From: a virus
Reading direction: 5' to 3' (one strand)
DNA length: 57,729 bases
Virus record (IMG/VR): IMGVR_UViG_3300036853_000468
Coordinates: 1 to 57,729 of that record
The notes beneath the pieces are model-generated. The model ran no database searches. It was not told the DNA's origin and was given only the letters and a program-made list of their open reading frames with translations. The translations under genes and the position numbers were made by a program. Positions within the stretch are counted from its first letter, which is position 1. Every line of letters begins with the position of its first letter. Positions 30,990 through 39,797 of the stretch are shown piece after piece.

Positions 30990-31313
30990 TTAACGGTGTG
31001 TATTATAAGTTGTTATAATACGGTGAAACTCTGAATCAGTGAGATTGTACATTGCGATAAGGCCACGCCGTGCTTCAAAAGCATGCCTGCTCATAAGCCC
31101 CTGCTCTTTGGGCGTGATCAGCATAGGTTCACCGCTACGAGGTGATATTCCAGAGCACACACGCTTATTATAAGCATCGCAACTCTCGTAATACTGCTGC
31201 GCTATCTCTGCTTCGCGTTCCTGCTTAGGAGTTGGCCCAAGCCACTCACCATACAGCAACTTCTTACGTTCAATAAGCCCTTGTAGCTGCTCAACAGACA
31301 TAAAATCGCTCAT
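30990..31313 (-). CDS. Hypothetical protein
   Basis: 107 residues, helical: SVEQLQGLIERKKLLYGEWL, GPTPKQEREAEIAQQYYESC, RHAFEARRGLIAMYNLTDSE. No family recognised. It is the last of five small genes between the minor head protein and the scaffold, with a 4-nt overlap to the one before. Possibly an accessory gene rather than a virion part. Confidence 0.6.
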   Translation of the reverse strand: MSDFMSVEQLQGLIERKKLLYGEWLGPTPKQEREAEIAQQYYESCDAYNKRVCSGISPRSGEPMLITPKEQGLMSRHAFEARRGLIAMYNLTDSEFHRIITTYNTHR

Positions 31314-31591
31314 TGCCTTAATCCTTCCTGTATTTTCACTTGACGTACCATCTCTTCTAAAAGTGCCTGCTTTACCATCTCCTCAGTGAACAGTCTACAG
31401 ATCTCCGAGAGTGGTACCCATACATCGGTGCCATCGACTAACCTGCACTGGACAGAGACACCATGTATGCTGGTCAGCTTGTGCAGGACCTTAGCGGGTC
31501 TATTGCCGATAGTGGACATTACTGGTCGCTCTTGTGGAAATGGTTCATGCATACATTGCTCCAATGCCAGGGGCATTATAGGTTGTTGCAA
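31310..31591 (-). CDS. Hypothetical protein
   Basis: 93 residues from the TTG at 31591; internal ATGs at 31576 and 31519 are alternatives, none with a strong ribosome-binding site. The conserved-looking part is from KVLHKLTSIHGVSVQCRLVD, GTDVWVPLSEICRLFTEEM onward, a small beta sheet plus a helix. Function unknown. The start is uncertain. Confidence 0.5.
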   Translation of the reverse strand: MQQPIMPLALEQCMHEPFPQERPVMSTIGNRPAKVLHKLTSIHGVSVQCRLVDGTDVWVPLSEICRLFTEEMVKQALLEEMVRQVKIQEGLRQ

Positions 31592-31597
31592 AATGAC

Positions 31598-32212
31598 TCA
31601 TCGTTCAATCTCCGGTACAAACACCTTAGCAGCCGCAAAACATATCTTATCTGCTGTTAGGTGCGCAAGTTGATAAAGCGAGAAAATAGGTTCTATGGAG
31701 ATGGCACTTTTATCTATGGCCTCGTGTTCTCCTAGATAATTAATAAAGAACATTGTCATCTCGCACCAAGCAGGGTGAAACATACGCCTCAGTACATCCA
31801 TTGCGGCGTTCATATCTCTGCTGTATTTCGGAATAGGCACAGTGCCATGCTTGATATGTTGCCACTCGCCATCTGCTACATGGATAGGGACTTTGCAATT
31901 CGTGCAGGTGATAACGCTTTCATCCCATTCTTTATATTGCTCATCTCCGCTGCATACTTCAATTTGCAGGCCCATCACTTTCTCATGCACGAACCTATCA
32001 CGCTCAGGTTCTGACATTTCAGACCATTTCATCACAAAATCACCTCTTCTCAATACCCCCTGGCTCCAACGAATCCAATACTGTGTATCGCACTTCTGGC
32101 AAATCACGCCGCTCATGATTGACTCAGGCGAGTATTTTGTGATCGTGAGTGGCTTACTACAGCCTTCACAATCAAATGAGACTTCGTTCTCTGTATAGAT
32201 AATGTCTCTCAT
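31598..32212 (-). CDS. Hypothetical protein with two zinc ribbons
   Basis: 204 residues. First ribbon: FDCEGCSKPLTI ... VICQKCDTQYWIRW; second: VITCTNCKVPIHVADGEWQH (a CxxC plus histidines). The C-terminal half is helical (DMNAAMDVLRRMFHPAWCEM). A similar acidic, ribbon-containing protein is encoded at 48981. Function unknown; no virion role is obvious despite its place in the head cluster. ATGA overlap with the gene before it. Confidence 0.65.
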   Translation of the reverse strand: MRDIIYTENEVSFDCEGCSKPLTITKYSPESIMSGVICQKCDTQYWIRWSQGVLRRGDFVMKWSEMSEPERDRFVHEKVMGLQIEVCSGDEQYKEWDESVITCTNCKVPIHVADGEWQHIKHGTVPIPKYSRDMNAAMDVLRRMFHPAWCEMTMFFINYLGEHEAIDKSAISIEPIFSLYQLAHLTADKICFAAAKVFVPEIER

Positions 32213-32445
32213 CGTTTCTCCTGACCAGGAGCTGACAACGCTTTCACGTCGTCGCTGATCACGGTAGCAGTGGAGTCGATGACCGGATATATTGCCGTTC
32301 CTGGTGTATACTCCACACTAAAATGAATATAGCGCGATTTCTTTATCTCCGCATTAAGCCGATCAAGCGATGTCTTTAGCTGATCGTTTGCGAGTTTTAC
32401 GCTAGCTTGCAGAAAAGCATCGTAGAGGAAGTTCTTGTCACTCAT
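32209..32445 (-). CDS. Hypothetical protein
   Basis: 78 residues: LYDAFLQASVKLANDQLKTS, LDRLNAEIKKSRYIHFSVEY form an N-terminal helix followed by strands (TPGTAIYPVIDSTATVISDD). Unknown family. 4-nt overlaps with both neighbours. Confidence 0.6.
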   Translation of the reverse strand: MSDKNFLYDAFLQASVKLANDQLKTSLDRLNAEIKKSRYIHFSVEYTPGTAIYPVIDSTATVISDDVKALSAPGQEKR

Positions 32446-32669
32446 GGCTTATCTCTTTCCAATGGAGCGATGGGCATTCTCGCTTCTGTGCGATCAACGG
32501 AAATAGTAGGCATGTCGGGCCTTAGTCCTCCAGGTAGCCCTAAAAACTGAAAGGGTTGTTGGCAGTTAGTACACTTTATCGTGATGTCAGCCGCATATCT
32601 TCCACTGTCTTCCAACCTGCTGACAGCCACATTAGCCACAAATTCTTTATGTTCACACTTGCTCATCAT
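32442..32669 (-). CDS. Small zinc-ribbon phage protein
   Basis: 75 residues from ATG 32669, whose ATGA overlaps the minor head gene's stop. CEHKEFVANVAVSRLEDSG, then ITIKCTNCQQPFQFLGLPGG and ISVDRTEARMPIAPLERDKP. The pattern C-x-H...VxRL.D...KCxxCxxxFxFxGLPxGL...Pxx.P is one I know from small conserved phage proteins of unknown function. The zinc ligands are the CxH pair and the CxxC pair. Confidence 0.7.
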   Translation of the reverse strand: MMSKCEHKEFVANVAVSRLEDSGRYAADITIKCTNCQQPFQFLGLPGGLRPDMPTISVDRTEARMPIAPLERDKP

Positions 32670-33745
32670 TTCACCAACTCTTTCAGTGGAGTGACTTGTA
32701 TGCTCGCACCCCAATCGTTATGATGCTTATGAGTCACGAAGCTTTGCAACGTGACATTATTATTGGGCGACCTCCACAATTTGTAGCCACTCACACCGAG
32801 TATTTTACGCTGTACCCGCTCACTCTGCCGATTGAACCAGGAGGCACCAGTCTCAAGCTGTGGGCGAGTATCGGGTATCTCGCTGGTATCTATATCGAAA
32901 GGCTTCAACAGTTCTGCCCACGACTTTGTAACAGGCACTGGCGTACAGCGATCACACGGATGGATCGCAAAGTCAGTGTCCAGATCGTAGAGTGTTCCAT
33001 CAAGAGCAATACATGCTGCACATGTCCTTGAGTTTTTGGCACAAGTTCTACGATATTTCGTTACTACATCACTGTTTGCCCGATACGTCTCCAAACTCGC
33101 ATTTCTGGCTGCTCGATTGAGTTCATTGCGACTGAGCACGAGTGCTCTATTGCGAGAATCTTTCAGCGCCTGGCCTGCTTGCGTCTCCATAATACGCCGC
33201 ACGCTACGTGCCACAACACGCGGATTATTGCCAAGCGTGACGCCCGTAATCAATGTCTGTGCTATCTCGTCAGCCGCTCCTTTGCCCCATCCACTAAATA
33301 AATGAGCGAGTGGGCTACCCGCTTGTGTTGCTCTGATGAGCTGAGCAATCGTCTCTGGATTAGGGATACCAAACGACCATGATACTCCTGGTGGAACCTG
33401 AACATTCAGCAGTTGCATAGCCGCCTCAAGACCCAGGCGTATCCCGTCCTGCTGCAAGCGTCCGGTCATCGTTTGTGCCAACGCCGCATATATATCAATC
33501 TCACCAGCAATCAACCGCTTGATGACTTCGAGACGGTTTGCTTCATATAAGAAGTGTGCTGGTATCTGCTCACCTCGCTCAACATGCGTCATCATCTCGT
33601 CATAGAGCTTATCGAGCGCTGGCGTGATGACAGCGAGCGTGTTTTTGTGCGCCTGGTCCAGCGTCTGGATGGCTGCTGCTTCATGACTGAGCAGATCGGT
33701 GCGGTATTTGGCAACGATGCGCTGAATTTGGGAGGTAGTGGTCAT
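32666..33745 (-). CDS. Minor head protein (Mu gpF / SPP1 gp7 type)
   Basis: 359 residues. The C-terminal domain is diagnostic: SRNRALVLSRNELNRAARNA, SLETYRANSDVVTKYRR, then CAKNSRTCAACIALDGTLYD and HPCDRCTPVPVTKSW. This is the phage head morphogenesis domain, whose cysteine/histidine set (CxxC, HPxCRC) probably binds metal. Such proteins associate with the portal and may be ejected. It is separated from the portal by four small genes, more than is usual. Confidence 0.88.
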   Translation of the reverse strand: MTTTSQIQRIVAKYRTDLLSHEAAAIQTLDQAHKNTLAVITPALDKLYDEMMTHVERGEQIPAHFLYEANRLEVIKRLIAGEIDIYAALAQTMTGRLQQDGIRLGLEAAMQLLNVQVPPGVSWSFGIPNPETIAQLIRATQAGSPLAHLFSGWGKGAADEIAQTLITGVTLGNNPRVVARSVRRIMETQAGQALKDSRNRALVLSRNELNRAARNASLETYRANSDVVTKYRRTCAKNSRTCAACIALDGTLYDLDTDFAIHPCDRCTPVPVTKSWAELLKPFDIDTSEIPDTRPQLETGASWFNRQSERVQRKILGVSGYKLWRSPNNNVTLQSFVTHKHHNDWGASIQVTPLKELVK

Positions 33746-34203
33746 TTGTCAAAAACCCAGGGGATTGGACCATATTGGCTGTTTCCCTCACTATCAGGAG
33801 CAAAGCTATCCCCATACTGATACCCTGCGCGAGCCTTCCAACATGACCCATCCGGCTCTCGCAATTCGATATCGATCATATTTCCATCGAATGGCCTGGC
33901 CAGGAAGCAGTAGCCGTCAATTGTTCCTAAATAGATAGTTCCATCGGTCTCCCAGATAAAACCGTCCTGGTCAATCTCGATAGAGCGTGCATAGCGCTTT
34001 CTTAGTTCTTGATCCTCCATAGCCGTTCCATCGACATAGAGCACCGGCACGTATTTATGAGCACACCACCGTATACGCCCTTTGCCAAGGATGGCATGAT
34101 GCCTGTAGGTTTCGCGTAACACGATTTCATACGGCGTAACATCCCATGTTTTTATCTGTTTCCCGTTGAGATAGACAAAAGCTCCATAATCAGCTATGCT
34201 CAT
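33742..34203 (-). CDS. Hypothetical protein
   Basis: 153 residues, beta-rich: SIADYGAFVYLNGKQIKTWD, CAHKYVPVLYVDGTAMEDQE, FIWETDGTIYLGTIDGYCFL. Overlaps both neighbours by 4 nt. No family recognised. One of four genes inserted between portal and minor head protein genes. Confidence 0.6.
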   Translation of the reverse strand: MSIADYGAFVYLNGKQIKTWDVTPYEIVLRETYRHHAILGKGRIRWCAHKYVPVLYVDGTAMEDQELRKRYARSIEIDQDGFIWETDGTIYLGTIDGYCFLARPFDGNMIDIELREPDGSCWKARAGYQYGDSFAPDSEGNSQYGPIPWVFDK

Positions 34204-34553
34204 GCCGCTTGCTCCTCACTATCCTCATCAGGCACCCAACAATAATCTATTTCGATCTTCCATGCCTTGAAAAGCTCTTCTGCGTCATCAATGCTATAAA
34301 ATTGATATTGCGCATGAGGAGCAAGAATCTCTCTATCCTGCCTGCGGGAAACAGCAACATGAAAGACATCGCGATAGTAGGGGCCTGTCGTTCCAAATGT
34401 GAAGAGAGGAGTAAATTCCTCTGATTTGATCTCGATTTTGAGATGGTAGAATCGTGTATCATCTATCGTGATGGTCTGTCTATCATAGTGTGCAGCTCGC
34501 TTGCTGCTGAAAAAGAGTGCTGATCTTAGATTCACAGCTCCTCCTTCGGCCAC
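34200..34553 (-). CDS. Hypothetical protein
   Basis: 117 residues. SALFFSSKRAAHYDRQTITI, DDTRFYHLKIEIKSEEFTPL and YSIDDAEELFKAWKIEIDYC alternate strands and helices. Unknown family. It overlaps the upstream gene by 22 nt and the downstream one by 4 nt. Confidence 0.6.
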   Translation of the reverse strand: MAEGGAVNLRSALFFSSKRAAHYDRQTITIDDTRFYHLKIEIKSEEFTPLFTFGTTGPYYRDVFHVAVSRRQDREILAPHAQYQFYSIDDAEELFKAWKIEIDYCWVPDEDSEEQAA

Positions 34554-34915
34554 TCAAACATGTCTGGCACCAACTCAACCCGCTCTCGTATCCACTCAGG
34601 ATCATGATTGCAGAGCAGGTCCAGACCTTGCGATTGCGAGCTTATCGTGTGACAAGCAAAAACATAGGCATGTCGGGCAAAGAGCCTCAAAAGTTCCTCC
34701 CTATCGCACGCTCTCAGGAAACGCTCAGCATCAACAATATCCATAGCGTTGGTTGCCATCATATCTTCAAGCAGCAATTTCGCAAAGCCTGCAAATTGTG
34801 TATCACGTGGATTAGACATTGCTAGATGATCTTCTTTAACTTGCTGCATTTCCTCTTGAGTTGGTCCTGTAGATGTCAGCAATTTGTCCATAGCTTCACC
34901 AAATGATTCACTCAC
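34532..34915 (-). CDS. Hypothetical helical protein
   Basis: 127 residues, mostly alpha-helical: SFGEAMDKLLTSTGPTQEEM, FAGFAKLLLEDMMATNAMDI, EELLRLFARHAYVFACHTIS. Ends with DPEWIRERVELVPDMFEWPK. Unknown family. 4-nt overlap with the upstream gene. Confidence 0.6.
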   Translation of the reverse strand: MSESFGEAMDKLLTSTGPTQEEMQQVKEDHLAMSNPRDTQFAGFAKLLLEDMMATNAMDIVDAERFLRACDREELLRLFARHAYVFACHTISSQSQGLDLLCNHDPEWIRERVELVPDMFEWPKEEL

Positions 34916-35181
34916 TGCAATGACTCCTCAATTAATCGATAAGGAGTCATTGCATCGTCAATTTGCTTCATGCAATACTCTACCTCCGTAAAGACCACTT
35001 CTTTAGCATTTACATACTTTGCTATATCCCAATCAAGACACCATCTACCCTCGTATACTCTTTCTCCGCAATACTTTCTCATCGTGAAGATATGGCGCTC
35101 TCCAAAGATGCTCTTGGGATCATATTCATATCGGAGATAAAAGCCCTTATCGAGAATGTACTGTATTATTTCTCCTATCAC
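34912..35181 (-). CDS. Hypothetical protein
   Basis: 89 residues: GEIIQYILDKGFYLRYEYDP, KSIFGERHIFTMRKYCGERV, YVNAKEVVFTEVEYCMKQID. Mixed fold, no motif. 4-nt overlap with the portal gene's stop. Unknown function. Confidence 0.6.
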   Translation of the reverse strand: MIGEIIQYILDKGFYLRYEYDPKSIFGERHIFTMRKYCGERVYEGRWCLDWDIAKYVNAKEVVFTEVEYCMKQIDDAMTPYRLIEESLQ

Positions 35182-36647
35182 TGTTGCCCTCCTTGCTTCA
35201 TCGTCGACTGATCAGGCATCTGTTGCTGCATCGTCGGGTTTGGAGGTGGCAGGCCACGACCTTGAGAAAAAGCTGTCATAGCTTGCTCATCCTCATCAGC
35301 TTTCTTTTCCGCTTCAGTCTCAGGATCGTACCCAAGCTGTCTCTGCAAGGTGTCATCTGATATTCCAATGCCTTGCAGGATCGTCGCCTCTTGCGCCATT
35401 GCCATCTTGTCAACGGGTAGTATTGGCTGCCAATGTAACTCTATAGGATAGTCCTCGTACTGCTCAACTGGAATCTTCCCTGAGAGCACAAGGGCCGCCC
35501 TCGTGACATCCCTGATCAACGCTCCAGAGTGACGCTGCTTGTCCGTTGTCTTGTCGAGGAGTGGTCCATGCATCAGTTCAAGCGCAATGCCACTGATTGC
35601 GCCCAGGCCCGTCAACTTGTCGATACGGCCCTGGGCCACCGCCGGAATTCGGCTTTGCTCGTCCATATCGGAACGCAAGTCGGCAAGCACTGAGAGCAGG
35701 CCAGCAAAGTTGTCCATTGGAAGCAATGTCTTCATATCAGAATCGGGAGCTTCAAGACAAATGACTCCATCAACTGAGGTGTCCATCTGACTTGATCTCA
35801 GTCCATGCGCTACCGTTTTGGGATGACCATGATATTTCACAATGCGCATAATATTGGAGACCATGAAATTGATGGACTTATTCATCTGGACAAGATCGGG
35901 TGTCAGGTCGGGCCGTCCCCATGCCTCACAGGGATTAGGGAGATTTTGACGCGTGAAGATGGGGGCAAATGGATAGAGCCAGTCCTCTCGTATTCCAACT
36001 TGCTCCCATCTTGAAGCAGCGTCTCTCCGCTTGTAATTCGTGATAGTCCAGGAGTCCCATAGATCGTAGTTTCCAGCAGCATAATCGTCGTTATCAGGAT
36101 CAATGCGTGTGATAATCTGTCTCTTTTCAAGCTTGCCAGCAGCATAGGGATACTCAATGATGTAGGCAAGGATCAACTCGCAATCCTCTGGGTCGGTAAC
36201 AATCCGAACGTTACGCGGGTTGAGATTGACAATACGCGGATACTTCATACTTCCTTGCGCAGGGATCAGCTTCAGGAACATTTGACCAAACAGGCCACCA
36301 TTAATAGCAATCTTGCACAGCTTGATCATGCGGTTATCATCATCGCCACCCCAGAGGCCATCAATGAATTTCTGAATTGCCGTGTCTGGCTCTGTCGTCT
36401 CGTCACTGGCTTCGATTTCCAGCACTTTCCCAAAAAGCGCCGCTTCTCCCTTCATCACAATTGGTTCGCTTCGGTTCGGTTTCACGTTGTCATTTGGCTG
36501 GCCTTTGTCAACTTTCAACGGATCAGGCAGTGAACCGTCAAAAGCTTTCCATGCCTCATCCATCTGCTTTTTGCGATCTGCATCAACTTGTGGCATCGGA
36601 GCCTGGGCTAGCGTGTAGACATCGGGTTGTGTGGCTAGTTGATACAT
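35178..36647 (-). CDS. Portal protein
   Basis: 489 residues. Long phage portal pattern: FGKVLEIEASDETTEPDTAI in the N-terminal wing, RIVTDPEDCELILAYIIEYP, then the loop NKSINFMVSNIMRIVKYHGH and LTGLGAISGIALELMHGPLL, DKTTDKQRHSGALIRDVTRA. The GALIR.V helix and the GISIEL-like segment are typical of SPP1/Mu-type portals. It forms the dodecameric DNA gate of the capsid. The acidic/glutamine-rich C-terminus (TMQQQMPDQSTMKQGGQQ) is probably disordered. Confidence 0.88.
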   Translation of the reverse strand: MYQLATQPDVYTLAQAPMPQVDADRKKQMDEAWKAFDGSLPDPLKVDKGQPNDNVKPNRSEPIVMKGEAALFGKVLEIEASDETTEPDTAIQKFIDGLWGGDDDNRMIKLCKIAINGGLFGQMFLKLIPAQGSMKYPRIVNLNPRNVRIVTDPEDCELILAYIIEYPYAAGKLEKRQIITRIDPDNDDYAAGNYDLWDSWTITNYKRRDAASRWEQVGIREDWLYPFAPIFTRQNLPNPCEAWGRPDLTPDLVQMNKSINFMVSNIMRIVKYHGHPKTVAHGLRSSQMDTSVDGVICLEAPDSDMKTLLPMDNFAGLLSVLADLRSDMDEQSRIPAVAQGRIDKLTGLGAISGIALELMHGPLLDKTTDKQRHSGALIRDVTRAALVLSGKIPVEQYEDYPIELHWQPILPVDKMAMAQEATILQGIGISDDTLQRQLGYDPETEAEKKADEDEQAMTAFSQGRGLPPPNPTMQQQMPDQSTMKQGGQQ

Positions 36648-36650
36648 GAG

Positions 36651-37997
36651 TTATCTCCATATAGACTTCGCATAGCTTACACCTGATTGCTTCAAATCTT
36701 TCGTTGCGCAGAGATATCGGTCTGTGTCCATACCATGGTCATCTTCTTTGGCAGGCTCGTCTTTCAATTGCCCGTCAGATCCTTGCTTCCACACGTAGCT
36801 ATCAAACTCCTCGATGCTACACGTTGGCTTCTTCATCCTGACCAGCTCCTGATCACGCTCAACCAGGCAATTTGCAAAGTACATTAATCGCGGCTTGCCA
36901 TCACCAGCAGGCCGCAAACGAGAGGCCGTGGCCTGGATACCTTCACTGACTGACTTATAAGCAGCCGTTGTGTAGAGTCCTGAATGCCGTTCAAAGGTGG
37001 CCGCGTCTTCTGCATCGTGGTCTCTGAAGATCTGGCGAGGAAGGGGATCGCCGTCAGGCTGTCCCCATCTGGATAGTGCCTTGATCTGCTTGACGTGATC
37101 CTCTACCAGTCGCTGCGTCTTGTAGATCTCACGATAACAGTAGAATCGCCCGTCGCTGTCTTCTGCATACCACTTGCACACGAATGGATGGGTATAGCCA
37201 AAATCGAGACAGAGATAACGAGGCCAGGATGCAGGGATTTTGAAGGGAGCGACAACGTTACGGGCACGGTCCCATGAATCCTGGTAGATTGCACCTTCAG
37301 CCGCCGCCCATATGCCGAAGCGATAGCGAGCGAGACGAACACCAGTCAGGCCACCAAGCACACCGAGGACATACCTTCGTCCCTCTTCGGTCCAATCATT
37401 CTTGATCCTATCCCAGTAGCGCGGGTTGTCCTCATGCCTGGACAGCAGCCGTGTTGTTCTACCTTCAATCATGCGCTGGTTCAAGAAGTGTGTGGGGGCA
37501 TCTGGATTGAAATCCATAATGAGTTGCTGCCACGGAATCTTCCCTTTTCGCAGGCGCATCCGGCAAAACTCGATATCGTTGATGCTGCACTCGGTTGCTT
37601 CATTGATATAGATTCCGTCAAATTCCATAGAGCGTACTTTGCCATGTTTGTCGAGGCCATTAGGGATAAGAAGAGAGCCATTAGGATACATATAAGCAGG
37701 TGGCTTTTCTTTGCTTCCATGATAAAAGTGGATATTTTCATCAGGGTCAAGCACATCGTCTCGATACGTTGCGAGCGCCGAACCCGCGAGGTCGGTGTTA
37801 TATTTGCGAGCCACCAGGAACTTTGCACCCGCATACATGAGCAGAAGCGTGTGGATATAGTAGAGAATTCCAAAAGTTTTGCCAGTTCCGCCAGGGCCAT
37901 CAAGCCCGACCTCGGTATCGTGACAGGACCCAAGTTGCCAGATAGCACCGCGTATCTCAGGAGCTGCAATGCGCTTCTCTAGAGTGGCCGTGGTCAT
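36651..37997 (-). CDS. terL: Terminase large subunit
   Basis: 448 residues, packaging ATPase-nuclease. Walker A GPGGTGKT (34-41), Walker B GIYINEATE (128-136, E133 catalytic), coupling motif around 161-170. The RNase H-like nuclease has LCLDFGY (D265), YREIY (E290) and a late aspartate in KEDDHGMDTDRYL near the C-terminus. It resembles the PBSX-type terminases. It overlaps the small subunit gene by 4 nt and is followed by the portal gene after 3 nt. Confidence 0.92.
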   Translation of the reverse strand: MTTATLEKRIAAPEIRGAIWQLGSCHDTEVGLDGPGGTGKTFGILYYIHTLLLMYAGAKFLVARKYNTDLAGSALATYRDDVLDPDENIHFYHGSKEKPPAYMYPNGSLLIPNGLDKHGKVRSMEFDGIYINEATECSINDIEFCRMRLRKGKIPWQQLIMDFNPDAPTHFLNQRMIEGRTTRLLSRHEDNPRYWDRIKNDWTEEGRRYVLGVLGGLTGVRLARYRFGIWAAAEGAIYQDSWDRARNVVAPFKIPASWPRYLCLDFGYTHPFVCKWYAEDSDGRFYCYREIYKTQRLVEDHVKQIKALSRWGQPDGDPLPRQIFRDHDAEDAATFERHSGLYTTAAYKSVSEGIQATASRLRPAGDGKPRLMYFANCLVERDQELVRMKKPTCSIEEFDSYVWKQGSDGQLKDEPAKEDDHGMDTDRYLCATKDLKQSGVSYAKSIWR

Positions 37998-38437
37998 AAC
38001 TCCGCTTCCTCCACCACTTGAGGCATTTGAATCCAGCCCACAGGTACCTCACGAATGATGATCTTATTCCCTTCTGCCTCTTCAGGCTTGACATCAAGGC
38101 CCATGAGCTTACATCGGCGTTCTGAGATCGCAAGTATTCGATCAACGGCAAAGAGATTGACGCCAGGCTTTCCCTTGTCAGAATCAGCAAGAATAACGAT
38201 TTGTTCCCATACGAGAGCATGCAACTTGTCGAGCATATAGCATTCTTCACGCCGCAAATCTCCCACATTCTCAACAACAACGCGGTCCATCTCTCGCATG
38301 ACAGCTTTTCGACAAGCACTAGCACTTCCATACCCGCATTGCCTTGCAGTTGCCTCATATGTCCATTTTTTGGTACGCAGAGAGAGCGCCAATGCAACAC
38401 GAGCCGCCGCGTTTTCATCTCTATTTGGTGTTTTCAT
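37994..38437 (-). CDS. terS: Terminase small subunit
   Basis: 147 residues. The N-terminal HTH (ALALSLRTKKWTYEATARQC, GYGSASACRKAVMREM) recognises the packaging site, and the central helical oligomerisation region (RREECYMLDKLHALVWEQIV) assembles a ring. The C-terminal strand (IREVPVGWIQMP) would dock to the large subunit. It is the first gene of the late operon, about 65 nt after the -10 of the promoter at 38509. The start lies inside a 19-bp tandem repeat. Confidence 0.85.
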   Translation of the reverse strand: MKTPNRDENAAARVALALSLRTKKWTYEATARQCGYGSASACRKAVMREMDRVVVENVGDLRREECYMLDKLHALVWEQIVILADSDKGKPGVNLFAVDRILAISERRCKLMGLDVKPEEAEGNKIIIREVPVGWIQMPQVVEEAEL

Positions 38438-38448
38438 CTCTATTTGGT
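38411..38448 (-). repeat. 19-bp tandem repeat across the terS start
   Basis: Two perfect copies of ACCAAATAGAGATGAAAAC (minus strand; 38448-38430 and 38429-38411). Both contain an ATG but in different frames, since 19 is not a multiple of 3; only the upstream ATG (38437) gives the terminase frame. Confidence 0.9.
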
Positions 38449-38508
38449 ACCCTTTGATTGGACATACAGCCGCCTATTATTGTCTCGTCATTCGTACAAG
38501 ATGACTAC

Positions 38509-38537
38509 AGTATACGCCAGCACTGCTTGACTGGCAA
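38509..38537 (-). promoter_or_regulatory. Late promoter of the structural operon
   Basis: Minus strand: TTGCCA (38537-38532), 17-nt spacer, TATACT (38514-38509), both boxes 5 of 6 to consensus. It sits just downstream of the sliding clamp terminator and upstream of terS, so it could drive the entire 29-kb leftward late operon. Confidence 0.65.
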
Positions 38538-38553
38538 CTGGTCAATATGGCAA

Positions 38554-38589
38554 CAAAAAAACCGAGCCTCATGAAACACGAAGCTCGGT
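38554..38589 (-). terminator. Terminator of the sliding clamp operon
   Basis: Stem ACCGAGC (38589-38583 on the minus strand) with GCTCGGT (38567-38561), followed by a run of seven T on the minus strand. It lies six bases after the clamp stop codon. Confidence 0.8.
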
Positions 38590-38595
38590 CATTGC

Positions 38596-39753
38596 TTAGC
38601 GATTTTTGGACATTGGCATCAAAACGTACTGGTAGTCATCGCGTCCCAGTGGCACAATCAACGCTGGTCGCGCCTCACCTGACAAGAAAAAAGTGAAGCA
38701 CTGCGCCTGCACCGCCTTGAGCATCTCAGAGAGGTAGACAATGTTCAAGATGATATGCCCATCTTCTCCCTCAATGATAGTTGATAACTCATCGCGCACC
38801 GATCCCAAATCCTCACTTTCTGCCAGAAACGTCACCGATTCACCTGTATAGAACACCTTCAACATGTTCGAGCTGTCTTTGGCGAATGGCAGAAACGCTT
38901 TAAGAATCTGTTCCAGGTCCTTACGTCCAAGTGTGAAGACGGTTCTGTGCTCTTTGGGGATGGCCTGACTATACTTTGGAAATGTCCCCTCAATGAGTCT
39001 CGACACGACCGTTAACGGACCCGCCTGAAAGATGACCTGCGAAAGTTTCTGGTTCCACGTGATCTCGACATCCACACCTTTAGGCGTGACCTCTGCCAAT
39101 AGGCGCATGGCAGAGATTGGAACGAGGAGCATCACATTGCGATCATCGGCATGTGCAACGGTCCTGACTGCCATACGGAATCCATCCATAGAGACCAGAT
39201 TGACTGCATTCTTCCTGATATGTACCCCCATTGAGGTAAAGACCGGCCTGCTATCATCATTCGCTGCTGCAAACTCGACCTCTTTGATGGCAGTTCGTAG
39301 GGTATCACCGGCAATCGCGACTGGTTCGCTATCCAGCGTGCGTGGAAAAGCAGGAAACTCGCTCGCGTCGCGCCAGTAGTTCAGCGCAAAGATGCGTTTC
39401 CCACACGAGAGAACAAAGTGCTCTCCAACCTCGATAGTGACATCACCTCCTTTAGGAAGTGCCTTTACACAGTCGAGCAATGTCTTTGCGCCTATTGCAC
39501 AAACGCCTTCGTGTTCAATGTGTGCATCTACACAGAGCCTGATACCCGTCTCTAGATTGGTAGCACTGATAGACACATGTCCCTCGTGTGCTTCAATAAG
39601 GAAGTGTGCCAGAATCGGCAGTGTCGACCGTGTGGAAACGCTCCGATTAACTGTCATGAGTGCGTTCAAGAACGCATCTCGTTTAAGGGAAATTTTGAGA
39701 CTCGTCTGCGGTCGCTCGGTTGTCTCAATCTTTTCAAGGGTGATGGTTGTCAT
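38596..39753 (-). CDS. dnaN: DNA polymerase III beta subunit (sliding clamp)
   Basis: 385 residues, full length for DnaN. Three clamp domains are visible: N-terminal LKISLKRDAFLNALMTVNRS and TLPILAHFLIEA, central VEFAAANDDSRPVFTSMGVH and LVSMDGFRMAVRTV, C-terminal RDELSTIIEGEDGHIILN and EMLKAVQAQCFTFFLSGEAR ending PLGRDDYQYVLMPMSKNR, close to the universal YVLMPMR. The clamp tethers polymerase III to DNA. A phage-encoded copy suggests it replaces or competes with the host clamp during phage replication. No clamp loader or polymerase is encoded in the window. Confidence 0.93.
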   Translation of the reverse strand: MTTITLEKIETTERPQTSLKISLKRDAFLNALMTVNRSVSTRSTLPILAHFLIEAHEGHVSISATNLETGIRLCVDAHIEHEGVCAIGAKTLLDCVKALPKGGDVTIEVGEHFVLSCGKRIFALNYWRDASEFPAFPRTLDSEPVAIAGDTLRTAIKEVEFAAANDDSRPVFTSMGVHIRKNAVNLVSMDGFRMAVRTVAHADDRNVMLLVPISAMRLLAEVTPKGVDVEITWNQKLSQVIFQAGPLTVVSRLIEGTFPKYSQAIPKEHRTVFTLGRKDLEQILKAFLPFAKDSSNMLKVFYTGESVTFLAESEDLGSVRDELSTIIEGEDGHIILNIVYLSEMLKAVQAQCFTFFLSGEARPALIVPLGRDDYQYVLMPMSKNR

Positions 39754-39797
39754 TGTTTTGTCCTTTCCAGGGCAGAGACTACTCTGCCCTGACTCTT

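Noticed and set aside
37957-38418. Leftward 153-codon frame in the terS region
   Set aside because: It is an out-of-frame shadow of terS created by the second ATG of the 19-bp tandem repeat; it lacks HTH features.
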